A DNA stretch of 64,000 nt from Trogon surrucura (Eukaryota > Chordata > Aves > Trogoniformes > Trogonidae). Location of the stretch: NCBI GenBank assembly GCA_020746105.1, contig CM036620.1:1426001-1490000 (forward strand), in the 5' to 3' direction. The position numbers and the translations under genes were made by a program. Of this stretch, positions 36,501 through 48,800 are shown in pieces; within the stretch, counting starts at the first letter, position 1; each line of letters opens with the position of its first letter. The notes under the pieces are model-generated. The model was not told where the DNA came from. It ran no database searches and was given only the letters and a program-made list of their open reading frames with translations.

Positions 36501-39500
36501 TTTGTAGCTCTTCAGCAGCTGGAGACAGCAAAGCTCGGTTGGTGCCAGCTTGGTGTCCACCAGATGCCAAGTGCGTGCTTCAAATGCTTAAAAGAACTAC
36601 TTGCCTTGCCTAATTTCTGCAATTGTCATTCTACTTGTCTAAAAACTTAAAAGCACAGACACAAATTGCTTACAAAAACCATAAGCAACCAGTAAAGCCT
36701 TTTGTATGTCTCTAGATTTGCACCTTTTACTGCCTTTGCAAACTGACCCAGCCGAGTGTAAAACACCCCAGCACACTGGGGCTCAACAATGCATTTTCTA
36801 GTTTCCAAGGGCATCTCGGATCTTCTTGTGTTTAAGCACTGCAGTTTCTAAATCCATCATGAAAAAATAAATAAATTCCACGTTTACAACTGGAAGTTAC
36901 TTCTGCATTTTACTCATCTGTCCAAGTCTGCTGCCATGGAGCTACCCAGCACACTGTTGAGCCAGGGAACACAGAAACCAGATGTTGACAGCTGCCCCCG
37001 GTCTCTCACACAGGATTCAAGCTGACATTTGGTACAGCAGTAAAGGCAGAGGCTTCCTGTACGCTCCCACTTTGTCCTTGACTACGAAAGGTTTTATCCA
37101 GGTGGAAAACTACAAGCATGCTCCTCTCTTGCCTGCTCAGCACAATAGATGTCTGCTCCATTTCACTGTTCAGAGTGTGCTATTGGTCTGGTTTAAACCA
37201 GTTACCGGTATTAACTCCCTTCTACTTGGCATTCATGGAATGGCTTTCTTCTTTTTTTTTTTTTTAAATAATCCAGATGTAAACACCTCAGGCTTTTAGC
37301 ATCCAGTTAATCTTATTGACAGCAACAGGCAGAATTCAGCAGCATGACAGAAAAATCCATTTTGCCTCACCATTTATTATTAGGAAATCCTGTCCTATTC
37401 TTGATTTATGACAACAAAAAAAAAAATCCTCTTTTTAGGCCATTGCTTCATTTGCAATTTCATGTAAATCTTTGTATAAAAATCCCCCAAGCCCTGCTTT
37501 GTTTACACACTGGCATTTATTTAACACCATGGTTATTAAGAAGCTGCTTTTGACTGTGTGAAACCACATATTTCTGTTTCAACTTTTTAATCATGTAATT
37601 GTGTTAAAGATTCCACACAAAAAAACCCCAAACCTAACTGCCTAATACTATTACTCCCCCTACTTATGAGGCTTTATCTTCAGGATAAACCAGTATGATT
37701 ACAAACTTGTCACCTATCACACCATTTTCCAGTACCTTGCAATTTGGTGTGATAGTTCTTAACCAGAACAGTCACAATGTGACTAAAGACAAGCAATGAG
37801 CTAAGATGAGAGCCCAGGTGCAACTCCCAGCTACACACAGTTCACATGACTACTTAATCACAATTTATTAAGGATACAATCTGTGAGCTGTGGACATATT
37901 CTAATGCTTAAGTTTGATCTCAAGGGGTTTGGTAGCATCAGTCCCTTACGTTTTCCAGCCAAGAAGTAAGTCAGAAAACAGCTTGTAGCACAGATTTCCC
38001 TACTTTTTTGAATACTATTTCCTTTCAGAACCTTCACGAGTAAAACCAGCATCATTACAAAACCAGCTGTTACAAAGATGTGAAAACAATGAGTGGCAAA
38101 AGATTTTCCTAAGTAAAATTAGACAGAGCACAAGAGTCCTGGATCAAGCCACGTCTAACGAAATAAGTCTTCATGTCAGGACTGAACTGGCAAGGTACGT
38201 ACGTGAGAAGAGATGCAGGGAGAGTCTCATTGTTCGTTAGACCAGTGAACCTAATCAGAAAAAGCACAGAACCTTCTGCAGACACAAAGTTCCTTACCTG
38301 TGCAGAAGTCCTCAGGATTGTCTCGGGTGCACGGGTCACCAGAGCTCTCAGATGTTCAGGACAGGAGCCCTTCTCCATCTGTTGTGTACACCTGAGGGGC
38401 TGGGACCTGGGGAATTATTTTAGTTGTGGTCAGGAAACTGTGATTTCCAGATATCCATGTGCACACACAGCCAATACAAAAAGAGCTTGCTTCAGGTAAT
38501 TTCAACCAACTAGTTGATATGAGTAGTTATTTTAAATAGGCTGACACTGAGGTAGTTTCAGCCAAAAAGGCTCAGGCTTTTCGTTCAACATGCAGCAAGT
38601 TTGGACAACTGTTTATTATAAATCTATCTACACACCCCTATACATTCATACATATGTAAATATAAACACACACACATATGTATACACAGATAAGGCCAAG
38701 ACGCAGTTTTCAAAAGCTCATCCAAGAAGCTGAGCCTTTCTGACCAAGACTAATACATGGAGACAACTTGTGAATCCCCAATTTGTATTTAAAATTAGTC
38801 TGCCTGGTAATATGTACTGTGGCCAGAACTATTTTTCACAGTGCAATAGTTTTGATTATGTAAGGATATTAAGGAATTTAAACACACGTATATACTTAAT
38901 ATATAAAAATACAGAAAATAGCTTATGAGCTCTTGGTAATACTCAGTGAGATCCAAGATAGTGACTCAAGTCCAGACTTAAAGATTAACAGTAAGTTAGC
39001 AGAAATAGGTATCAGACTTCACATTCAAGTTTAGTTTTCTCCTTGGGTGGAAAAAATAGCACAGGACGGGTTAGTATCTCTCACTTATCTGCATAATCCT
39101 ACTTTTAAATTGTGTGTCTAAACTTAGCCACACCTCTCACTTGGACACCTTATAAGATCTAAGCAGTAAAAACCGAGGCTCAGACAAGACTAAATTATAT
39201 CACGTGCCTCTCCATACAGGTAGATAAATCTAGTCCTATCAGGATAACAAAAACAATGTCTCTGGCAGCTAAAAAAATAAGCTTTCCACTGAAAGGGCTT
39301 GTAGTTCAGAATTCTATCTTTAGCTATTTTAAAGACTAAACATAGAAGCATTTCGTGAAACCTTTATCAGGTAAGGAAAGCAGCATTACTGTAAATCCTC
39401 CCAACCCTGCCTCAGGAGCTTTTTAAGACCACTTGATTTCACAACAAGTGTTTGTACACCTGATGCTAAGCATACTTACTCCTCAAGCATACACTGTGGC

Positions 39501-41740
39501 TCCAATGACTGGTAAAAGGAAGATCTAATTTCCTCATAATGCACAGGTCATTAACACATTGCACAGTGATTCGTAGCACCAATGATCCAGATCTCTTTTG
39601 AAGAGATTCCCACCTTCTTTTAACCTTTGGTGCAGATGATTCTTGCAGTTGTGCAGTGCTGTTCCAGTCTTGTGTCCTTCAGCCCACAGCAACAGACCTC
39701 TTTTGGGTTTCCCACTTTTTGGAGAAACGAGTTGGGAGATGCTTCTTTGGTCTTGCAGGGAGTTGACAGAAGAGCTCAGAAATAGAAGTTTATGATATTT
39801 CAATCACTATGGCAAACACAGAGACTTAAAACGGAATTTAAATTTTTTAATCAATGAAGACTATTTAGGGCTAACCCAGAATTCTCCAAAGCAGAAGTCG
39901 CTGGTTCCAGCTGTACATGATCACTACTCTTTAAAGGTGAGAGGAATGAATAGCCAGAAAGGATAGAGTGCATCAAACACCATTTCACTCACGTACAGTA
40001 AGCAGGTAACAAAAACTGGGCATTTGATACAGGGAAAGCAGTTCATGCTATTACAAATCAGTTGAGGTTTGTGGGGTTTTTTTTTTCCCCATCTTTTTGA
40101 TGAAAGGACTTAATATTTCCCCGTTCATACACTTAGTATTATTTTCTGGATGGAAAACCTTTGATACAACAAGCCGAGGCAATCGTCTCGGGCATTTTCA
40201 AAAAAACCCCGATAGATCTCCAGGGAATACAGACACATGGATGATTACAAAATGGATGTTTGATCTTGAACCTTAGTGGTGGGTCAAGCCTCTGTGTTTT
40301 CTGGTCAGTTAAGCTTCAGCTGAACGTTATTAGTTGCACACAGTATTGACCTTGGGGCAACTGCACCAAAAAGCATGCCCACTTGAGAGTGTCTAAACAG
40401 CAGATGAATGACAACTATCCTTTTTTATCTCAAGAAGCTATCATCATTTTTACTAAGAAAAAGCTATTTGTCCATCTTCTTAACACATGAAAGTGCTCTT
40501 TCACAAGAGACATTCTGGGGTAAAGAGCAGGTGAGACAAAGGTGACTTAGAAAGACTTGGATAACAGATAGCCAAGATGAAAGTAACAGATAGGTCCTGC
40601 AATAGCTTTTATCTATTCAAGATCAAGGGTTTTCTACCATATTAGCATAAAAAAAGCCTACACCTCATACATCATGTAGCAGCAGGCTATGTTAGGCAGT
40701 CCTAAACTTCAGAAAGGTTATTGCAATACAGTTCTGCACTGCAGACATGCTTTAAATACACGTGGGTACCTGCTAATTCCCAGGACTCCTTGCTCTACAC
40801 ACCAGTGCACTACATTCACATTTTCATCAGCAGTAGGAGTAAGTTGAAAGAACTCAGGAAGTGCTACCCAATAAACTGCCAAGACGAAGAATTAAGTTAA
40901 CTCTTAAGTGTTTCTGCTCCTCAGGGCTTCAGACACTCCTCAGGCGATGCAGGGCCACTCCAGCTGCGGCTGAAGAGCTGTTGTTGTGAGAGCTGGCACA
41001 CAGATCAGCCCTGTCCTGGCAGCACATCCCATGTGCCAGCGACAACTCCAGGTCGGGTCTGAACATAGAAAATTTAAATCCGTTCTTCTCCTCTGATCTT
41101 CTCTCTCTGATCTACACCATTCTGTTGCCAAGGCAGCCCCATGCTTAGAACTGGGACGAGACAGAACGTGAAACCCCTTACTCAGTAGGCCAGCCAGCTT
41201 CCTATTTTCAGTTTTACTCTAGGAATGCTTCTTGCTCTCTTTTCCAGTGCCTTCTTTCAGACCACACTCATGTAGGCCCTCAAAGGCACTTCTGTGTTCC
41301 CTTCTTGACATAATCTCACTACAGACGAGGCTTTTCCCACTTGATGACAGCCTAATAATGCAAGCTGTCAATCCAGAAGAGTGCGTTTTTGTTTTCTGCA
41401 ACGTTCGCCAGCGCCCAACATGTTGAGTATTTAAGATACAATACCACAGATGGAACATGTAAAACACAGACTCAGAGAGACCGTAGTTAATAACCATCAG
41501 GTTTAAAATACACTTTATGAGGTACCATAAAATGGCCTTTCCTACTTCAGGTGACTAATTCATTAGGCAACAAAAGCCAAAAGCACTTTCCAGACGCAAC
41601 TGACTGATTAGTGTATGAAATAAAAGCAACAATATTAAAACTGCTGTTAATTTTTTACAAGACTGTATATGTGAATGTTCAAGTCCTTGGAACAATTTTA
41701 ATATAGCTACAGCAAAAAAATCAGTATGGATTTGGAGCCA
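33591..41740. other. non-coding stretch, no gene recognised
   Basis: AT-rich unique DNA with a CA/TA-rich low-complexity zone near 38640-38690. Exon-like minus-strand pieces occur at 33869-33938 (donor ACG|GTAAGT, 23 codons open), about 38011-38080 (donor AAAAC|GTAAGG) and 38298-38378. Their phases do not fit into one consistent transcript, and none was recognised. The GC-richer 40920-41200 could be a decayed flank of the retroviral fossil next to it, but no LTR signature was confirmed. Confidence 0.45.
38298..38378 (-). other. candidate coding exon, minus strand (unconfirmed)
   Basis: On the minus strand an acceptor (CAGCCCCTCAGGTGTACACAACAG) is followed by 81 bases open in one phase only. 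They encode 27 residues starting MEKGSCPEHLRALVTRAPE and ending with Gln at a strong donor, CACAG|GTAAGGA. Length is an exact multiple of 3 (phase 0 to 0). The family is not recognised. The short length means chance cannot be excluded. Confidence 0.2.
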
Positions 41741-41744
41741 GTCT

Positions 41745-42960
41745 TTCTCAGGCACACAGGTCGCCAGGGATCACTGCCCTCAGTCCAAAACCTTCCTCCC
41801 TCTGGACCCGCACTCCAGCTGTTGATCCACCATTTACCTTGCATCTGTTGCGCCACTTGAGGCCATTCTTCAAATCCTCATGGACCTCCACACACGTAGC
41901 AATGATTAAGGTCAAAGAGTTCGCTATCTCTGCTCCTAGAGTTACAAACCTACACAAGGACAATACCAAGCCAGTAATATCAATAACAGTTTCAAGGTGA
42001 AGGCGTCCTCTCACCGTCTGTGGAAGTCAGTCAGTGTTCGCTTCGGTCTTCATACCCAGTCATGCAGATGTTCTCCTTCACAAACGCATCATGACAGTGA
42101 ACAGGCACATCTAGTCGTGCAGCATTGGAAAAAACCCAAAGTTCTACGCCATCTAGTTATTCTCGCAAGTAACACTTATTTGCAGGGATGTATTCCATTT
42201 TTCTTGCCCAGGTTTTTGCCAGAGGCTCCAGTTGGCATACAGACCAGTTACTGATACTTCTTTTTGCATAGGCCATAAATCTAAAGCCCTTTGAACAGCC
42301 TCTTTTGCTAATTTAAATGCAGCCTGCTGCTTGCTTCCACACTCAACCTTCTATTTTCTCCTTGTTACTTTACATGACGGACTTCAGGTTCAACCTAGAT
42401 ACACAATGTGTTGTTTCCAGAAGCCAATCAGCCCAATAAAACTCTGCCTCAATTTTATTTTGTGGCACTACGAAAATCAAAATTTTCTGTTGGGCTTTGG
42501 GTGATATTTCTCAATGTCCACAATGCCACTGAATCCTTACAAACTTAACTGTTTCGGATGATCCTTGAATTTTGATTCCTTGAATTCTTGATTCTGAACT
42601 GGTATTGACCACTAAGAAAACACAAGGTCAGTCCCTTTAAAATATCTACCCCTATTATATATCCTTGAACAGGAACAACCATGACTGAGTACAATTCTTT
42701 TGTGAGTTTCCCTATTTTCATTTCTATTTGTGCTTGTATGGCTTCAATTTGTTTCCCTCCCAACCCTGTAATAATCACAGATTGTCCTTTAAATTTCTCA
42801 GGGTTTCCATATACAAAGGAGGCCTCTGCTCCAGTGTCAATTAAAGCCTTGACAATTTGAGAGGATCGATTTTTCTAAAGTATCTCAAGCTCCACATGGG
42901 GTCTATGGTCCTTCCGTACCCATTGCACCAGAGCTGAACTCAGTTTGAAAAGAAAGTGTT
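41745..42960 (-). mobile_element. endogenous retrovirus fossil (pro-pol and env remnants)
   Basis: Read on the minus strand, 42960 to 42545 resembles a retroviral protease. It has a DTGAEASFVYG-type active-site region, then ITGLGGKQIEAIQAQI, and YIIGVDILKG. About 42540-42130 resembles the end of reverse transcriptase and what follows it (the VQW...GH, FW and WSLWQ-type words). About 42000-41745 resembles an envelope surface part (CYVCGGP ... EEWP ... DPWRPVC). The order protease, polymerase, envelope is as in a provirus. The copy is broken, with large internal losses and multiple smaller breaks, and no LTRs were identified. It looks old. Class is uncertain: the envelope words recall gammaretrovirus-like or mixed avian ERVs. 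No function is expected. Confidence 0.85.
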
Positions 42961-43245
42961 ATTGGGACAAAATATTTTCTTTATTAGTAATTGATTTCTG
43001 GAGCTTTGTTAGACAATTCTCAGCCCTGTGAATTACACTACATAATACTTTATGCTAGAAAAGGTCTTTGTTTTCTCATTACAAACTAAATTCTCAATAC
43101 ATGACTAAATCCAGCTGGTGTTTAATGGTGAAGTCCCTTCCACCAGTGCATGATGTGCAAGCAGTCAGGCTCTGCGGTACCCACTGCAACGACAGAGCTT
43201 TGGAGGTGGCCAGCCCAGGGTGCAGAGGTCTGAAATCACGCACCC
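42961..43245. other. unassigned flank of the retroviral fossil
   Basis: Mixed-composition sequence upstream of the protease-like part in the element's own orientation. A gag or leader part could once have lain here, but I see no recognisable zinc-knuckle or capsid words and no LTR. Confidence 0.3.
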
Positions 43246-43512
43246 ATGAATGCTGCTGACCCTTTCGTGATGCCTGCACTTAAAGTAAGACAAACGTGGA
43301 GGAGACTGGAGTTCAGCCTGGTGCTCCTCTTGGGAGCTCTAGTCATGATGCATGGATACTGGCAGGCTCAAGGAGCATCTGAGCTGAGCGAACATCACAA
43401 ACCTTTCACTGCATTTCCCTCGGGCCCAGGGAACCAACTATGGGAGGAGTTCATGTCCCCACTAGGACTGGGGCCCTCAAGGGGATGCTACAGGACAGGA
43501 CTCCCACCCTGA
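43246..43512 (+). other. small open frame with signal-peptide-like start (unconfirmed)
   Basis: An 88-codon frame. From its second Met (about 43270) the start is MPALKVRQTWRRLEFSLVLL, a basic stretch followed by a hydrophobic core (SLVLLLGALVMM) and then polar residues, so it looks like a secretory signal peptide. It ends soon after with a Gly- and Pro-rich tail. It lies next to, but opposite in strand to, the retroviral fossil. It might be an unrelated envelope leader remnant, a small secreted host peptide, or chance. No family recognised. Confidence 0.2.
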
Positions 43513-45299
43513 CTTCAGTGGGAAAGGAAGAGCTGTGAGTGTACCTACACCACATTCTCAACATGACTCCAAACAATAAAAGTAAGTGGATTTCACACCT
43601 ACAAAGAGCCACTGCACAGTGTTAAATCGCTGGTTTAGATAGCCCTAGGGTACTCCCACATTCGCCTACACACAGGTCATTCTGGTAGCATGAAAAAACG
43701 CAACTCTCTGTTGTCCTGAGCCACTTAATAGGTACACGCTGCTCAGTAAGTAGGTAAAATTAATGCTGAATGGAAAGGCTTGGACTTTTCTCGGAGAAAC
43801 TTAATAAAGACCATCAAAATCCAATTCTTCTAAACTTGCTAGAAATCCAACAAGAGAAAGATTTTCTGTTTGCTGTTGTGGTTATCTTGTCAGTAAACAA
43901 AATCCAGAACGTGCTTTACTTAGAGAAAACATCATGCTACAGTGTGTATCAATGTCTCTGGTGTGCATAACACAACGTGTTACCTGCTTCCAAAATTCAC
44001 ACCAAGGAAATCCATCAGATAATGCTTTTGCCTGCAGCTGGGTTATGGCGAGAGACTGAAATTCCTACTGAAAAAGGACAAAACACTTTTTAGCAGGAAT
44101 GTGGTGGTTATAGTTTCATCCAATCCACTAACTTAGTATAGTACAGAATTGTTTGGAACGATAAAAATTGTTTGGAACGATAAAAAATTGTTTGGAACGA
44201 TAAAAACCAAAAAAAAAGTATGGTAACTTTTAGAATGAATAGAACAGATCCTGCAAGCTTTTCAGCCTGTTTCTGTCCTACGTCCCAGCATGCCTACCAC
44301 TGCAATTTGTGCTAGACATGTCCTCTTTGAAAAATCTGTAATCCCAGTAGTTAAGAAAAACTAATTTCTTAAATTGGAAACCTGAATACAGAGATACGTG
44401 GATAAGGTTTCTAAAACCAATTTATGAAGCATTTCTGCCCCACTGCTTTCTGAGCACCTCTTCTGCATATTGAACTTAACTACATTAGAAGACTAATTTC
44501 TCCAAGCTATCATTGGTATTATGAATTATGGAGCTGAACGTGCCATCTCCTGCAACTCCATCAGTACTCAATCAATCCAATGTTTGCTCGTGAATGAGAA
44601 ACAAAAGATACATGAAACCAGCACTTCTGAATATAACTGCAATGAGGCGAAATCCAAGAACTTTATCACAGATATGGTGAAAACTGGATCGTATTTTTTT
44701 TTTATTTTATCATCTAAAACTACTATTAACAATTGAAATAAAGAAATGAAAGTCTACACTGTTTCCTACTTTATATGAACTACTCCAGTGATTGCAGGGC
44801 TCTTGAAAGGATAAATTAGTTTGTTCACTGTAACTCTTGCCATGAATCATGTTTAAGGTGACATGGTGCTATTAAACGACAAAGTCATGTAGTAGAGAAA
44901 CATAATGACCTCTCTTGTAATCTGCAAGTGTTCAATGGAGTATCCTCATGCAGCAGTAATTTGGTATTTTGCAGTTTTAATATGTAATTGAAAGCATTTT
45001 TACTGGACACATTCTCATTACAGAGCTGCACAGCCTTCATTTGATAAAGCTGTTGAACAGCAGAATGAAAATGAAAGATCACTTAGAAGGGAATAAAACA
45101 CTAATGAAAAAGGGAAAATAAGCTTGGGAAATTTGTCATCACTGGGATAATGACATGGCTTCTCAAGGTATTATGATTTTTTTTTCTTTGCCAGCATTCA
45201 AAACTCTGTATTAAACATTTAACTGCAATCTCAGAAGGATTTCCTAAACTTTGACCTGGCAGTTGACGGAACTGATGCCGAAACGGCAGCACTGCCTCA
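43513..45299. other. non-coding stretch, no gene recognised
   Basis: AT-rich unique DNA with a three-unit tandem repeat at 44147-44206 (listed). A minus-strand frame at 44885-45082 follows a very pyrimidine-rich acceptor-like tract (TTTCATTTTCATTCTGCTGTTCAACAG), but no convincing donor closes it. Confidence 0.45.
44147..44206. repeat. tandem repeat, three units of 19-20 bp
   Basis: AATTGTTTGGAACGATAAAA begins at 44147, 44166 and 44186. The units differ only in the number of A residues between them. A short low-copy tandem duplication, probably recent. Confidence 0.93.
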
Positions 45300-45800
45300 C
45301 TCAGCTGTGCTACCAGCTTGCCCCTTGTTCCTCATCTGCTTTGCTTCACTAACACTGAGCAGCGGGCAGCCTCCCAGCCTTCCTTGGAGAGCGGCGCGAG
45401 CGCGGGGGAGGACTGACAACCCCGGGAGAGAGGCAGGTTGCTCGGAAGGCAGGAGATCCCACATCCTCTTGCCACCTTGAAAAAGATGACCTAGGAGATA
45501 GGGGGGATGGCGACAGGTCCCTCCCCGGAGAAGCAGGCGTATCCCCTCCCCGCCTCCCCCATCATCCCAATCGATCTTGCACAACAGGTAGGTGTTCTGC
45601 AGGAATCACTGGCTGATGGAGAGGAGAAAGAGACGGGATCACCATCGACCCACCCTCAGAACTAGCCCTAAAAAGCAAAGTACATGTGTCATGGTGGTGG
45701 GTGACTCTCTCCTAAGGGGGGCACAGGGCCCAATATGCCGTCCTGACCCGCTTCACAGGGAGGTTTGCTGTCTCCCCGGGGCAGAAATTGTTTGCATATG
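45300..45800 (+). mobile_element. CR1 LINE fragment, 5' ORF1 part, sense
   Basis: At 45661-45780 the plus strand encodes VMVVGDSLLRG followed by GPICRPDP-HREVCCLPGA. This is the start of the esterase-like (GDSL/SGNH) domain known from ORF1 of CR1 elements. ATG at 45691 opens this block and the GDSL motif lies at 45700-45711. Upstream, about 45440-45590, the DNA reads as CR1 ORF1-like words in one frame or another (LEKDDLGDRGDGD, LPHHPNRSC), with frame changes between pieces. Similarity ends near 45790 soon after the LPGA motif. The 3' two-thirds of a CR1 (endonuclease and reverse transcriptase) and the 3' tail are absent. The locally high CpG content suits a GC-rich CR1 5' region. Non-functional. 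Confidence 0.85.
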
Positions 45801-48800
45801 GCATTAATTAAGAATCACTAATGTAAGAGCCCAGTTTTGAGTCCCAGAGACTTTTCATTAGACTCTTACAGAAGCCCTACAGATAGCACATGAGAGACAT
45901 GCGAGAAACCTGCATCAAGTGCTTGAAGAGCTGAGCCCTGAGCTGGTGAGATTCAGCAGGTTTGCTCTCGGCATCAGCCCACAAATAGCCAGCAATCCTG
46001 TAATATTCTGTTTAAAAAAAGAAATCCTCAGGACATGAAGTGACAGTGGTCCTGTTTCATGCACACATACATCAAGCTTCCACTTGGTATTACTGGGCAC
46101 TGTTTGCCTTCCTCATCTGCTGCAGAGGACAGAAAAAGCAGAGACAAATGGTGCACAGCACCAGAAATGTAACCGGAGGCTGACGAGACGAGTCTTCTAA
46201 GTCAGTGGTCTAAGACAGACTTTTTCATCAAGTCCTAATATATGATACCAAGTCCTCTGCTCCATCCAGGTCCACAGTGTTCAATAAACAAAGCAGTGAA
46301 TTTTCTCAGAGCCATAAAAATAGTACGTTGCACCTATGCAAGGAGCAAATGATTTTTTGAAAAATTGGGCTCTTAAATTGTATTACGTGTAACAATTCTT
46401 ATGGCCGTAGTTCATCCATCCAGATAAAATGGTACCTATTTCCTCTTTAAATGTCAACTATGTAATATATATTGTGAAATTGAAAGGATACCTTAGGGTA
46501 CATGCTAATGTACTCCCTTCAATTACATTTTATGATTATGACCTTTATTCCAACAATAATTTAATGTTTTAATTAAATTTGCAACCATTTTCATGGCTGC
46601 AAGATGTCCTTCATCTCTCTGTACTGTAATTTAATGAAGTGATTTTCAATCACAATCAGCAATATCTAACAACAAATTTTAATACCATTTTTCATGAGTC
46701 TAAGATGTTTTTTCATGTTTTAAAACAAACTTCATGTCAATGCCATGGCAAACAATAATTCCAGCCTATACCAGAACAAAGAAATACACATTTTTTTTTT
46801 GTCAGCCAGCTTCTGAGCAATGCTATATCAAATATTTCTTCCAAAAGAGAATTCTAACAGAAAGGTCCTTAATTGAGAAAAATAAGAGGAAAATAAAAGG
46901 AATTGAACCTGTGCAAATGTGACAGCACCTTGAAAAAGAATGTCCACTGGTAATTACAGTGTCTCCAAAATTTGATTTATAACATGATTCTCAATAAAAC
47001 TGAAAATCCGGATGCAGGCTACTGACTTAATATAACTGCAGCAACTCATTAGCATTGCACCTCCTAGCATATAAGGGGGTTAACAGAGCAGAAGAACCAG
47101 TATTAATCTTAAATCATCTCAAAAAAGGAGAAACAATTTTTTTTGTCCCTAACATTTTCTAGGAAGCACATAAACATCTTAGCCCCACCTGTTGTGTTTT
47201 ACGAGGAATGTAGGTCGGGGCTAAGTGAGACTTTTTCCAAGTTCAACTCTTGTTTTAACTAAGAAAATGCTTTGCCTTGGAAATGCAGTGAGCCCTAATG
47301 GTAAGATTTAAAAGAATGTGTGAAAAAAACTAAGTACAAAGATACACTTTATCATGGATCTTCCATATCCCTTAACCTTGCAAGGTAGTAAAAAAATTTT
47401 CTTGGTTACATCAGTACAATTAGAGTTTTTTTTATCAATAGACCTACCTAGGCAATAAGACAGAAATCCGTAAGTAACTCATTTCAGTCCTACCTTCTGC
47501 AGACTAAAAGCCATCAGGAACATCGTGAAAATAAATCATTACTTTCTGAATGTTCTCTACTCATCTCATGCGGTCATTGGTTTCATGCCAATTATTTCCA
47601 GCCATCACATTGTAATAAATAAACAGAATTATTTGTTCTTAAGCTCTAACAGTTTCCACTACGCTCAAAATCCTCTGTCTCTCTACAGAAGTTAAAGATA
47701 CTGCTTTTCAGTGGTTCTGAGGTGTATCAGGGTTCACTGCCCAATTTTCAAAGAGAAATCTTAGTTTTGCAAAATTTCCCCCCCTTTGGCTACTTTTTAA
47801 TTTCAAAGCACATATAGCTCTCAATCCGAGACTCCTTTATTTAACAACTTCAGTGTTTTGGTGACTCTGCCTAACATCAGCTGCTTGTCTTTTCTCTCTC
47901 TGCTAATTTCAGGAAATGTAAGTTCTATTTTTGACAAAACAGAGCATGACTTTCCTGTACAAACTCACATAACAGCTTGACAGACCATATGCTTCACTTA
48001 ATTATTTTCCATGAAAATAATAAACATTATTTTTGTCCTAATAGCAGGCTTCACTTTTTATTTCTGCTGGTTCTAGTCGCAAAAGCCTCCTGAAATCTAC
48101 TTCAACACGACAAAACACAATTCTCAAAAAAAAATATCAGGAACAGCCACATAAAGGGCGTACATAAGCTAGTGTATGAAACAGTAAAATATTTGATCTG
48201 CTTTTTATTCGAGGAGGGAGGGCGAAGGGGCAGTTGTTTATTTGGAACGAAGTATTCGTGCATAACACATTTAATTATAAACAGTTGGAAGAGATAATGA
48301 GTCACTGAGAGACCCACCTCCATGAGGTTTCTACACACCAGGTCAATTCCATCAGAGTCATCAGGCTTGTCCCACAGCTCCAGGACTACCCAGAACTTCT
48401 ACCCCCCTCCATCTACTATCAGTTCTGTTCTCACACTTCAGCAACATGTTTACCAGCCAGAACTTCAGCTACAATAATGCCTTCACTTTCTAAATGTAGC
48501 TGTCCTGTCCATTTGGTCGTTCACTTAGCTACAAACTTGAATACAACATCCACTTCCAAACAGAACTGTGGCAAACCATTGCAAAACATTCATCTGTAAC
48601 TGTCAATTCAACACATGCCACTGCCCTAGGACAGAACTACAGCAGTGGTTCCATCACCAAACCATCCCTCCAGCAAAGAAAAAAACCCAAACAAACATGA
48701 AAAAAAAGGAGATACCTAGATTAAAATAATAACAAATTCAATGAAACAACATTAAAACCAATACCAGTAAAACACATAAAAAATTAAACTCACCCAGTAA

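Noticed and set aside
39865-39878. TTAGGG next to CTAACCC, like inverted telomeric hexamers
   Set aside because: Single units only; an interstitial telomere would need many.
40920-41200. GC-richer block below the retroviral fossil considered as a 3' LTR
   Set aside because: No TG...CA ends, no polyadenylation-signal layout and no second copy on the other side were found.
43094-43279. Minus-strand frame above the retroviral fossil considered as its missing gag part
   Set aside because: No capsid or zinc-knuckle words are visible; left unassigned.
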